A stretch of 64,000 bases of DNA, from contig CAJNOP010000124.1 in NCBI GenBank assembly GCA_905250075.1, forward strand, positions 194,373 to 258,372, read 5' to 3'. The notes beneath the pieces were generated by a model. It worked only from the letters and a program-made list of their open reading frames with translations. It did no database searches and was not told the origin of the DNA. Within the stretch, counting starts at the first letter, position 1. Every line of letters begins with the position of its first letter. A program made the translations under genes and the position numbers. Of this stretch, positions 31,004 to 41,393 are shown piece by piece. The DNA comes from Rotaria sp. Silwood1 (Eukaryota; Rotifera; Eurotatoria; Philodinida; Philodinidae).

Positions 31004-31390
31004 AACTTTATTGAAGAATGCTTATGTGTCGACAATATGATGTTAATAAAATTGCAATCTATTAAAAGTGCTAGAAAACTCATCAATGTTCCAGATATTT
31101 TGGCTATACTGAATTTTAAATGTAAAGAACTTATCGACCTAACCAATCGTGTATCTTTTACTGATGAAGATGATCATAATATTCTTGTTAAACCTGACAT
31201 CAATAACCGTATTGATGATTTGATACAAGTAGTGAAAGGCAAGAATTACAAATGCATAAAACGGGCAAAAGATTCAAAATCTTTCTTATTATCTTCAAAA
31301 ATTAATCATTCGCACTTGAATACATCTTTTTTAAACTCATGTTGTTTAGATTCTACTGAATCAGTATTAGCACTATCTACCTCAACGTAA
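31004..31390 (+). other. Unassigned ORF, possibly a decayed gene
   Basis: Open from about 30988 with an ATG at 31037. It encodes a Lys/Ile/Leu-rich protein of 117 residues from that ATG (KLINVPDILAILNFK, DEDDHNILVKPDINNRIDDL). After the stop at 31388-31390 the same frame continues with protein-like sequence to about 31560, suggesting a broken longer frame. No domain is recognised. Location among repeats and pseudogenes makes a decayed mobile-element or accessory gene likely. Confidence 0.3.
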
Positions 31391-31989
31391 TCTGATGTAA
31401 TGTCAATCAATGATTATGTACATGTGATTTCTGCCAGCATCGAAAAATTCTCTATCAATGCGTTTAAAAATGTTATTTTGAAAAATAATATTGATTATTT
31501 CATAGACTTAACACCATTAAATACATACATTAGCGAACACATAGAATGTAACTGTAACTGAACGATCAAAATGTTTTTTCGTACAAATACAAATTCTTTT
31601 CAACTTTCTTCGTATTTTAAATACATAAAAAAATAGCTGTTGTGTTATGATGAAAACGAAGCAACAAGAATTAAATAAAATTCCTGAAATAATCAATAAT
31701 ATACACGATGCTGTTCTATGAATTAACAATTCTTGCAATATTGATAATGGAAATAAAAATGACGAAGAAAATGATAATTTCCAAATAATGAACAACAACT
31801 CTACCCTAAATAATTGAAGTTTTCTGTAAAGAAAACGGTTATCACCAACTTCATTGTCTTCAACTACTACAAAGAAAAAGAAAACTCGTTGTTTACACGC
31901 AAGCTATAGAGTTGGAATATTTTTGTCTTATATAGTTTTTATTGATTTATTATTGCTTTAAGTTACATTTGAAGATCTTTATTATTAGT

Positions 31990-32105
31990 CAGAGATGGCA
32001 ACACGACAGGACGGTGCGGCCGTCCTATGTCCTGTCCTGCCGCACATCAGGATGAAGTTCGATTTCAGGACAGGAGGAAAAGTTGTCCTGATCTCATCTC
32101 TGGTA
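31990..32105. mobile_element. Short hAT-like MITE candidate with CAGGAC motifs
   Basis: The segment begins CAGAGATGGCAACACGACA and ends GATCTCATCTCTG, so the ends share an inverted CAGAGATG. Inside are several CAGGACA/TGTCCTG motifs, partly inverted. CAGAGATG-type ends are common in hAT elements, but I find no matching 8-bp flanks, so the call is weak. Confidence 0.4.
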
Positions 32106-32445
32106 TCCGGATATGTTTTGGATGTTTTCTGAGCGAAAAAAATCTCTTTTTTTTAAGAATCTTTATGAAGTTTTTGCGATAAAAGTTACTGATTTTGGTG
32201 TTTTCTAAATGAGCATTGTTAACCGGAATCTGTGATTAAAATGTGAAAATGCATCTTCAGAAAACGTTTAGTAGTTGAAACTGAAATGAAATCCCTACTT
32301 TGGCTACTCATTTAAAATTATTGGATCTTGATGCAGCTAACATGTTCTTGACACTCATTTTATGAGTGAATCAGCGATGAGTTGGCAGAATTTCGCAACT
32401 AGTGACGTTAAATCGGAGAAACATTGTGTAATTACATTTTTTTTG

Positions 32446-32453
32446 TATATAAA
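32446..32453 (+). promoter_or_regulatory. TATA-like box upstream of the oxygenase gene
   Basis: TATATAAA lies about 80 nt before the ATG at 32532, in a gene with no introns. Position and sequence fit a TATA box, but such strings are frequent in this AT-rich DNA. Confidence 0.35.
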
Positions 32454-32531
32454 GCAAAGTTATTGTTGAGTAACTACGATAAATTCAGCAAGAAACATTA
32501 CTTTCAACTCGACACACATAATTACTGAAAA

Positions 32532-33581
32532 ATGTCTGAATCGAACAAGAAAACACAAGTCATTATCGATTTGAATAAACTTCTAAATCTTGAAGATTCT
32601 GCTGAAATAAAACGAATGAAAACCGAATTTGAATTAAACGGCTGGTGTTTCGTTTTTTTACCAAAAGAACTCATTCCAGACTCAAACTTAACAAAGGAAC
32701 TGTCGGATTTTTTTGAGTTGGACAAAAGAAAAAATAAATATTCGCAACATCTTGAAATATATGGTTATTCAAAAGTGAATCATAAAGAAGGAATCAAACT
32801 ACTAACCGGAAGTTATTTTGGCAAATTTGCAAATAAAGGATTAATACCACGGACACTTGTTCAACCATTAAACTATATTTCTCAAGTATTAGATACCGTA
32901 ACAAAACGTTTAATCGAAGTTCTTGATCAACATTCAGTATTCCAACAGGACCCATCTTTAGCATCTCTCATAGAACATGCTGATCTTCCTTTAAAAGATG
33001 AACATTTTGGTATGCTTGACATTGTAAACTACTTCAATATGAAAAGTAGTTTCCGACCACCGCAGAACGGACAAACAACTGAAGAAGTTAATTGTGTTCC
33101 ACATTATGATCCAGGACTACTTTCAATTAGTATTTTATCGACACATGAAGGACTTCAATTGAAAAATATGACGAATAATGAGTGGGTACATGGACCTTTA
33201 GAACCAAACATTGGTGTCATTTGGTTAGGAGAAGCAGCATCTCAAATAACACAAAATCGACTCAAGCCAGGTATCCACCGAGTCGTTTATCCTCAAGAAT
33301 CAAAACCTCGACTTACACTCTGGTACGAATTATGTACGATTGAACAATTGAAAAATATAAGTGCTGACAAAAAAGACGAATTAATGGCTAATGGAACTGT
33401 TACGTTTAAAAATCTTCCTGGATCGGCTCCAATTACTGTTTTGGCTGGTGAAAAAAAGCTGGATTTTTTGAAACGAGTTGAAATGGCAGCGGGTTTGTCG
33501 ATGAGTAAAATGGGTCCCCCGATTTATAGACTTGAAAAGCATGTCATTTCATATCCAACAACTGATTCGAAAATTGAATAA
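32532..33581 (+). CDS. Intronless 2-oxoglutarate/Fe(II)-dependent dioxygenase (isopenicillin-N-synthase-like fold)
   Basis: A single exon of 349 codons with a clear ATG and TAA. Family members oxidise small molecules using Fe(II), O2 and usually 2-oxoglutarate. The metal triad is visible as H191-x-D193 (VPHYDPGLLSI) and H249 (PGIHRVVYP), a 56-residue gap typical of the family. Arg260 in KPRLTLWYE, 11 residues after the second His, is the expected 2-oxoglutarate-binding Arg. The N-terminal part (about 1-170) corresponds to the DIOX_N-like region, with GYSKVNHKEGIKL before the core. The lack of introns contrasts with its multi-exon neighbours. Together with its place among telomere-like repeats and transposons, this suggests acquisition by horizontal transfer or retrocopy, but I cannot name a donor. 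Substrate unknown. Confidence 0.88.
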   Translation: MSESNKKTQVIIDLNKLLNLEDSAEIKRMKTEFELNGWCFVFLPKELIPDSNLTKELSDFFELDKRKNKYSQHLEIYGYSKVNHKEGIKLLTGSYFGKFANKGLIPRTLVQPLNYISQVLDTVTKRLIEVLDQHSVFQQDPSLASLIEHADLPLKDEHFGMLDIVNYFNMKSSFRPPQNGQTTEEVNCVPHYDPGLLSISILSTHEGLQLKNMTNNEWVHGPLEPNIGVIWLGEAASQITQNRLKPGIHRVVYPQESKPRLTLWYELCTIEQLKNISADKKDELMANGTVTFKNLPGSAPITVLAGEKKLDFLKRVEMAAGLSMSKMGPPIYRLEKHVISYPTTDSKIE

Positions 33582-33798
33582 ACAATACAGTGGTCAATGC
33601 CATACGTACTTTCATCTATGCACAACGGTGTATTTATAAGAATTGACTGAATATATGTTTTAGATTGAGAGTTTTTGTTTACACTTTAAAAATTTTAAAC
33701 TAATATAACTTCAGAAAACCTTTGATAGGAATACTTTCTACTTCTACAGAAAACATTTTTGTTACAGCAAAATATGTAATACTTCAGGAGTATTATAA

Positions 33799-36020
33799 CA
33801 GGGGTCGCAGCGGCATGTGTTCCAAAATCAGGAAAGCAGACAGGAAATTTTTTTAAAAAAATCAGGAATTTTTATAAAAATCAGGATTATAAACTTTATT
33901 CTAATATTGCTTTTTTGGAGGTCAAATTTGCGCCAAAATGGGTGCCAAAATCATGAATAGTTACAATTAAAATGTAGGTTGCTACAGTAAACACTGAACA
34001 TGAAAAACGCAGGTAATGCACAGACGTTTTTTCAAATTCAGGAACGTATATCTCGGTAACCAATGAAACTAGAGAGTTGAAATTTTCCGCAAATATGTAT
34101 TCGACGAAGTTCTACTTCTCATAAAAATTTCAATTTTTTATCTTTATGCAATTGTGTTTTACACAAAAAATATTGGTCGGCAACGCACAGACAAAAAAAG
34201 TCCCTCGTTTTCTGGGTGCATGTAAGAGAAGTGAAAATACGACAAGATACTCTGAGTTAATGAATTAGGAGAGAAATGGTTTTGTAGCTAACAATCAGGG
34301 CTATCTTTTGGTTAAAAGAAAACGTCGATGCGTTGAAAAATGAGCGAGTTATAGACAAAATACCAAGTAACGCACAGACACTTTTCTGCGAAAGACAAAG
34401 TTTTAGCCGATTGTATTGGTCTGGAACATCAAAATAATGATGTTGATTCATATTTTGACTGTCACGAGCGTTGTTATGTTAGAAATGTTTTGAAATTTGT
34501 TTAAGCCAAAAGAGTGCTCGAATTATTGAAGCAGAAAAAAGAGCTCTTTGGGGGCATTTTCCTATGAAAACTGTAGATTTTGGATGGCAACTATAATTTC
34601 TTATCTAGATGTTGAACGGAAAACGATGTAGATCGACACAGGATGTATGAAAACCTAAGTAAAAACTTTGAATGAGTAAGATCACTTGTTTTGCATCGGA
34701 GAACTTGGGTCGTCAACTTTAGCCACACTGGTTGACCGTTAGCCGTTTTTGCTGTGAAGCTGGTTAAAACAGAATGAATTATGCAGGAACTTATTTTTTT
34801 ATTCAGATACACACACTTTTCGTCCTGTACTGTTTATTTCTTTTCGTTCTCTTTCATTGCCATGCTTTTATTCTAATTTGTTATTCTCTCTCCATATATA
34901 AAATAAACAATCATGTTATAGCGATTCAATTTTGAGCAAAATGTGGAAATCTCGGATTCAAATCCGAGTGTTATGTGTACTTCAAAAAGTAAAAGTAATT
35001 GACGACAGATTGATTTTGATCAAACTGTCTAAAAAAAATCATCCTTGAGCGCACTAAGAAACTGCACCTTCGGTCCTGCCGATGCCCTCTTTTTGTCCCG
35101 TAGGATGCGGCGAGGAGTTAGTTCCGAAGCCTTTATTTATTTGCATCAATAAAAACTTGTTTATTTTAATTAATTATTTTGATGAGTTTATGGAACCTTC
35201 CTTCATTTTATAAACTCATATTCATTATATCATGTTTGGGTATAAATTGTTGACGATTATTTAGAAAGGGTAAGAGAGGATCATAATGATTGCCAGTGAA
35301 ATGAATTCATAAACTCAATTTGTTCATTTTTGATTTGTTTCCAATATATTTAAGATGGCCACCTGTGGTTCCTTTATCGAACCGATCAATCAATTTTTTC
35401 TTAATCTTTTATATACCGTTTTGTAGCCCGTGCAATTCTCTATCGAATGGTATATAATAGTTGAGCTTTTGTTTTGATTCTGAGAGAAAAAGTTTTTATA
35501 TGAAAGCCGGGATAGGTCAATGTTCGCATAGAAAAGCACAGAAATTAATGACATTTTTTGCGATTACTCGGCAATTTCTTGACGGATCACTCTTATCTTC
35601 GAACTCGACCAAGATATTGATGAGACGATTTTATGACAAAAGTTTCTTGACAATCAGTTAATGTTCTCAAGGGTTATCGTAGAAACGGGCGGACGGACGG
35701 ACAGACAAACTGACCAATTCTATAGTGTACTCACTTTTTGAGTACACAGAAAACAGAAAAAATGAATGATTAAAGTGAACATTAATTTATATATTGTATC
35801 TTTTTTTGTTGAAGATATTCCATAATATTTTTTTATACATTTTGATAATAAACTAATTAAAATAAAAATACAACATGCCATGATCAAATAAATATGTCCC
35901 TATCGGGATGGATCATGAAAAATCAGGAGAAAATCAGGATTTTCAGTCAAAAACAGGAAAAACAGGACATTTTTAAAAAATCAGGAAAAAAACAGGAAAG
36001 TAGTACGGCTGCGAGGCCTG
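33799..36020. mobile_element. 2.2-kb non-autonomous DNA transposon with hAT-like ends
   Basis: Left end CAGGGGTCGCAGCGGC (33799-33814); the right end, reverse-complemented, reads CAGGCCTCGCAGCCGT (to 36020). The 16-bp ends match with a few mismatches, and both are flanked by TTATAA (33793-33798 and 36021-36026), a candidate target duplication. CAGGA-type direct repeats occur just inside both ends, as transposase-binding subterminal repeats often do. The start CAGGGGTCG resembles hAT ends, but hAT elements usually duplicate 8 bp, so family is open. No transposase frame is visible inside. A perfect 9-bp hairpin, GTGTACTCA...TGAGTACAC, lies near 35726-35748. Confidence 0.65.
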
Positions 36021-36238
36021 TTATAATCAATTCAATCGCTAATCTTAAACCCATTTCTTCTTTTTTTCCTCGAAATTCATTTTCTAAACGAATATTAAAT
36101 TCAAAAACTCAGTGATTTCAATGGACAAGGATTACTCGTTCAAAAATAATTTTCCTTTGAATACTTATTAGTGAAAGTGATGAAGTATCAAAGAATATCC
36201 TAGAAAAATTTCAATTTTGAAATGGTATGTGAATATCA

Positions 36239-37045
36239 TCCCTAGAGAAAGTACTGAGTTCAGGGTACCCATGTACTGAGAAAGCCCTCGCAGGGTACCC
36301 AATATGGGTACTTCAAAAATTCTCAGTAAATATACTGATGTAAGTACTGCGTATGGTTCCCATGAAAGTACGCTCACTGAACAAGTACTTGTTTGGGTAC
36401 TCGCATCTGTTATTTTACTCAGGAAAGGTATACAGGGTACCCTATATTTGTCGCGTTCTGTGCAGCGAGTATTCATTCACCGTTTTCTTTATCACGCACG
36501 GCTTCATATAAACAACTGGGTAAGACATAAGAAATTAATCTATTTTCTTACTAATTTTTTCTAGATTATTTCTTGACTATTTCTTAGTCGAGAACATTCC
36601 GATCTTGATCGTAGATCAAGAGCAGACTACTCCGAAGTGGTCTGATGGATACCTGACCAACTCAAGTCGGGTCAGATCTCGGGCAGTGTACCTGCTAATT
36701 TTTTGGAATTGAAAAAACGAAATTGAATAAAATCGAAAAAAAAATGTAGTGAATTGCTTCGAGAGAAACAAAAATTAAAAAAAGTGAAAGTTCAGGTTCG
36801 ATCCTGAACATACTGAAATTTTTGTAACAGGGTACCTAGAAATACTATACAATGGTACCCAATTGAGTATCTGATCAGTACCTTCATGTACCCAGTTACT
36901 ACACATTTTGTAGTAGGGTACTTGTCAAAGTACCACTTAGGTACCTGAAAGTACTTTCAAGTACTTTGGTATTCAAAAGTTCCTGTGACATACTGGTAAC
37001 AGGGTACTTTTTCGGGTACTCTTAACTCAGTACATTCTCTAGGGA
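36239..37045. mobile_element. GTAC-rich non-autonomous element with CCCTAGAGAA inverted ends
   Basis: Left end TCCCTAGAGAAAGTACTGAG, right end the inverse of TCCCTAGAGAATGTACTGAG, over about 807 bp. Both halves are packed with GGGTAC/GTACCC/AGTACTT motifs, direct and inverted. No coding frame is supported. A second copy of the left end, in inverse orientation and truncated, is at about 46304-46370. Confidence 0.7.
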
Positions 37046-37129
37046 TATGGCTTCTAGGCAAAAAGGAAATCGAATTCATCCTGAAAAATTTACAAAATTT
37101 TGTAATTGATCATCACGATGATTTACTGT

Positions 37130-37440
37130 TTTTACACAGGGCAAGATATGCATAAAGATCTTATTGACAGACTGACTGCAATTGAATTAAAGCAAACTGA
37201 AATAGTGATGATGAATCTCTAACAGCAATTATACGTTGAAATAAATTTGAAGTAAAAACTTTATTTTCTTTATGCCTTAAATCAAATGAACCTGCATTTA
37301 CACAAAGTACAGATTAGAAAGTTCTTTTTCCAATAAAATATGAAAGCCACGACTGCCATTTAAATGCAAAAGATATACAATTACTATACGATAACGCCGG
37401 ATATTATAGTCATCCAGATATTCCCTAAATTGATAGGATA
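37130..37440 (+). pseudogene. Unassigned gene relic
   Basis: After an acceptor-like TTTTTACACAG there is a short protein-like frame (HKDLIDRLTAIELKQTEIV) that runs into a stop. Further protein-like pieces follow (CLKSNEPAFTQST; DAGYYSHPDIP-like) in different frames, each ended by stops. This looks like a heavily mutated accessory gene; no family recognised. Confidence 0.25.
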
Positions 37441-38273
37441 GAGTTTAGCAATAGAAATTCATGTGTCTGTCTATCTGTAACACTGTAACCACATGGTAAC
37501 GGTGATCCAAATGACTACAAACATGATTAGAGAATTGCAGGACCCATAATTCTGCTAACCTGTAACCTGTCCTGCTGCTACTTTTAAAACCTGGTCCTGC
37601 TCTGCTCTATCCTGTTTAGAACTAAACAAAGATTCAAACTTTCATATTAGTTTATTATAGTTTCATTCGATTTGTTTCAATCATAAAGCAACATCATATA
37701 TCTCAAAAATTTCTAATCATCAAAATACGATCAACAATATATGGATTTAATGACTGTCTTTTTTTTTCTAAATTTCAACCCGAAGAACTAAACACACATT
37801 CAGATGTAGCTGAACTTGAGGAATTCCAAATATATGAACTTTTGAGTCCCTCCGGCTTCGTAACTATACGTATAGATCTAGTATGTTCCACGATAAAATC
37901 TTTTGTTGCGATTAAGTGGATTGTCGGCTATTCGATTTGTTTCAAAGGAATCTCAAATAACTCATAGACAAAGTTGGTACATGCTTACTACATACAAATC
38001 GAATCGATCCAATATCGAAACTAATATAAAGCTAATCAAAAGACCGCCGATGCTTCTCGTTAGCTGCGAGAAAAATCGAATTTCAAGAAATATTTCGCAA
38101 AGCTTCCAGTCACACTTCAAACGCAGATACTCCGTAGGCAACCAATTCCGATAAATCGGAAAAAAGGAAAACCTCTCTTTCGCACGAAAGTTTTGACAGT
38201 CGAAAAAACAGATTGTGGCGATCAGTGGAGCTGGTCAACTTCTATTCCAAATCACAATAGCACATTTGGGACA

Positions 38274-38573
38274 GGGTGTGGGTGTGGGTGTGGCGTGTGG
38301 GTGTGGGTGTGGGTGTGGGTGGGTGTGGGTGTGGGTGTGTGGGTGTGGGTGTGGGTGTAGGTGTGGGTGGGTGTGGGTGTCGGTGTGGGTGTGGGTGGGT
38401 GTGGGTGTGGGTATCGGTGTGGGCGTGGGTGGGTGTGGGTGTGGGTGTGGGTTTGGGTGTGGCTGTGGCTGTGGCTGTGGGTAGGTTTGGGTGTGGGTGT
38501 GGGTGTGAGTGGGTTTGGGTAGGTGTGAATGTGGGTAATTGTTCAGGAAGAGCTCACATCCACACCCACACCC
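38274..38573. repeat. Longest TGTGGG array with short inverted C-rich arm
   Basis: About 260 nt (38274-38536) of near-perfect TGTGGG/GTGGG units with occasional CGTGGG, TATCGG and TGTGGC variants. Then about 18 nt of other sequence, then CACATCCACACCCACACCC (38555-38573). TGTGGG is the bdelloid telomere unit; here it is internal, with unique sequence on both sides. Protein-like Gly/Val/Cys/Trp frames over it are artefacts. Confidence 0.93.
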
Positions 38574-40890
38574 TTCGGAATCCGACGTCTTCCGTTAAAA
38601 ATCGATCGGGTCTGCTCCAGTTTGTGTCGGATTCCGGACCAGATAACGTCGGGAAGAAGACGATTGGATTTTTTCAAAACCGACGATCGGACTACATCGC
38701 ATCCACACAAATCTGCTATTTTAAAGCGCCAAAATATTTCCCAGGTGATCCAATACGGTCAATGATTCTTAGCAGAGGCCATGGAATCGAATACCAGTTT
38801 GCTCTGGAAGGTGATACCTTCTATTAAAAACTAATTAGATCATGTCGCATCTACTCAGAACTCTGCTTTCAAAAACCTAGACATTGCCAAACTCTAAAGC
38901 GGATAGAATTCGATTTCATCAGATCCTGACAACACAATATGAAATCGGGTTATGTCGCAAGACATCCTACTCAATCATTGCTTATCCGACAATCGAATGC
39001 CATCGGATTCATGAAGGATAATACCACCCACAAAAAATCCGATCGGATACGAATAATTCACCTTCTTTCCGATCAGCAACTCATTCCAGCCCCAGCGTCA
39101 TCAAGACAGTAAACTGGTCGCACACAGTCGTGTACGGTATTGTAAACGGGTGTAAACAGTATTATTCCGATTGCAAAGGGACAGTAAAAAACAGCGATAT
39201 AAATCATCGCATCGTAAACGGTGAGACACGGTAGCTGTATCACCGCCGTGAGTCGTCGTACCGTAAAGGATGTAGGTGTGCATTTTCTTCGAGAGAAGAT
39301 AGTTGTACCCATGCCCATACCCTAAATGTGAAGCGCTCAAATTTACCACTGCATTGTAACGGCAGTTTAGCGATGTAGGTTTTTAGCTAAGACCTTAGCA
39401 TAAATTAATCGCTTTCTTTCCTTTTCAATGTAAGTTACTGTCATTTATGCAGACGAATCTGTGTTTTCATGGTTGTTTAACAAGGCTCAAAGGATGGACA
39501 TTGAATATATTTTATTGAAATGCTTGTAGTGAGTGAACGAAGGATGCAGCCACTATACACTCACACGAGTCAAAATATTTACAAAAAGAAGATAGTTAAC
39601 GTTAGATTTTAAGGAGAAGATTGAATTTCTCTTGCACACATTTATGAAGTTTGAAGATTGGTCAAGGGTTGATCTTGGAAAATCTCATTCTCCTTTGATT
39701 CGTTTACAGTGTATCCGAGACCTCAAAACATCACTAAAGACATAATTTAATATCATTTTGTTGAGAGACTGAATATTGAAGAATCTCATTGACAGAAAAT
39801 GAATATCAGTCTGCGGGAATTGACTTTTCAGAAAACTGATTCGAAATTACTACGAATATTGTACTTTTGAAATCTGATGTCTAGTATTTAAGAGCTTGAC
39901 TTATTATTTCTATGCATATCTATATACGATAGATCAAACTAGAGTGATTGGAATATAATCAGAGTATTCCATAATAAAAACAATACAAAAAAAAATGGAT
40001 TTTTTTCTGTTTCCAAATTTAACACATCTAAAATATTCAATATATGAACATAGATTTCCAGTTTAGCATGCATGAGGTTCTATGATAGAATGGAAACATT
40101 GCTTTTGTTTTTTGTTTGATAGACGAGAAGCTATCAATTTTATGTTGAGTTTGGTTCTAATATTGATACATTTTATTTAGAAAGCCAAAAATTCGCCACA
40201 CCTGGAACATACAAGGAACTATCTTATAGTTATCTATTGTTCGTGCGATCATCGATTTGCATGGCATATTGAGACTGTTTTGCTCCAAACAGTAAGGAAA
40301 TAAATGAACATAGCTATTGTGAGGAGCATTCATCTATTCAATGATGTTTTTGAACCATTGATTTTAATAAAATTTTCACATGCGAAAAGTGAAATAAGCA
40401 AATAAGAGATTAAGGGTCGTTCTATTCAATCATTTATTCTGTTTACTTTTCTTCATTTCAGAGCTTTTGGCTCTACTTTGATAAGACTAGGATAAACGAA
40501 CCACTTAGTCCTAAGGATTGTTCGACAATCAAAGAATTTCAATCATTATGTCAACTTGAACCAGTTCATTCTCCGTAAACATGTTTTCGGAATAGAACGA
40601 TTGTGCCAATTGCGGTAAATGTCGTTATGATCATCCACTTTCAATAGGAACATGAATTTATAGACAAATTAAGTATCTTAACTTTGAAATAAAACCATCA
40701 TAAATGAACAAAACACTGATTCGATTGATTCTTTTGATAGATCATCGTCTTTCTGCTTAACAGCTCAATCATTATGTTTTGAAGAGAATAAAATAAATAA
40801 ATAAAACTGTTGGTACTATTTAAATCATTCATTGGACATGCGAGCATCGATTTTTAATCAAATCAAAATATTAGCTATAATGTAGATGAA

Positions 40891-41012
40891 GGGTGTGGGT
40901 GTGGGTGTGTGGATGCGTTCGTTTGGGAATGAAAGAATTAAACATTTACACCCACACCCACACCAACCCACCCACCCACACTCACACCCCACACCCACAC
41001 CCACACCCCATA
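40891..41012. repeat. Telomere-like hairpin
   Basis: G arm GGTGTGGGTGTGGGTGTG (40891-40916), about 31 nt spacer, then a C-rich arm of about 65 nt (40948-41012) made of CACACCCA, CCCACCCA and CACACCCC units. Confidence 0.88.
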
Positions 41013-41024
41013 CCAAGGGGGTAA

Positions 41025-41175
41025 GTGCAGGCACCCAGCACCCAGCACCTGCTCAGCACCTACAGCACCTACCAGCACCTACAGCACCTACAGCACCTAC
41101 CAGCACCTACAGCAACTGTTCGGCACCTATACTGCATTTCACTATGAGCACCTACAGCACCTACGGCACCTGCAA
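41025..41175. repeat. CAGCACCTA minisatellite
   Basis: Around a dozen units of CAGCACCTA and near variants (CAGCACCCAG, CAGCACCTAC, CGGCACCTA), partly degenerate in the middle. It starts right after a telomere-like hairpin and runs into the palindrome at the gap. Confidence 0.88.
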
Positions 41176-41178
41176 CCA

Positions 41179-41293
41179 CTCTTCCATTATCTTAAGTACT
41201 TTTTCAGCACCTGGTAATAAAATTTCGTGTTTAGGCTCTGCCCTTTAAATTTTATTACCAGGTGCTGAAAAAGTACTTAAGATAATGGAAGAG
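41179..41293. repeat. Perfect 47-bp inverted repeat ending at the scaffold gap
   Basis: 41179-41225 (CTCTTCCATTATCTTAAGTA onward) is exactly complementary to 41247-41293, with a 21-nt loop. The right arm ends on the last base before the Ns, so the true palindrome probably continues into the gap. Confidence 0.93.
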
Positions 41294-41393
41294 NNNNNNN
41301 NNNNNNNNNNNNNNNNNNNNNNNNNNNNNNNNNNNNNNNNNNNNNNNNNNNNNNNNNNNNNNNNNNNNNNNNNNNNNNNNNNNNNNNNNNNNN
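41294..41393. other. Assembly gap (100 N)
   Basis: Exactly 100 Ns, a common placeholder for a gap of unknown size. The 5' end of the GT8 gene lies in or before it. Confidence 0.97.

Larger units (their letters stand above)
28629..32531. other. Intergenic accessory stretch with telomere-like hairpins
   Basis: This contains telomere-like hairpins at 29249-29360 and 29778-29980, a GC-richer GT-biased stretch at about 29430-29760 without a gene, the unassigned ORF near 31004-31390, and a short element with CAGGAC motifs at 31990-32105. Open frames over the CA/TG arrays (29733-30170) are repeat artefacts. Confidence 0.55.
33582..41293. other. Repeat-dominated intergenic region
   Basis: No intact gene. 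In order: a 2.2-kb element (33799-36020); a GTAC-rich element (36239-37045); fragments with in-frame stops around 37130-37440; the long TGTGGG array (38274-38573); GC-richer unique sequence with repeated TCGGAT strings (38574-39330); about 1.5 kb of plain AT-rich DNA; a telomere-like hairpin (40891-41012); and a minisatellite leading to the gap. Confidence 0.6.

Noticed and set aside
34948..34972. CTCGGATTCAAATCCGAG, T-arm-like hairpin
   Set aside because: The spacing is one base off a T arm and no tRNA-like upstream half was found. It may be a chance or SINE-like palindrome within the 2.2-kb element.
35060..35135. GC-rich structured stretch considered as a ribozyme or small structural RNA
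   Set aside because: No hammerhead core (CTGATGA...GAAA) or other recognisable motif. Only generic stems could be drawn.
36785..36806. GGTTCGATCC resembling a tRNA B box in a small hairpin
   Set aside because: The T-arm pairing is not canonical, and no A box, anticodon arm or acceptor stem can be folded around it.
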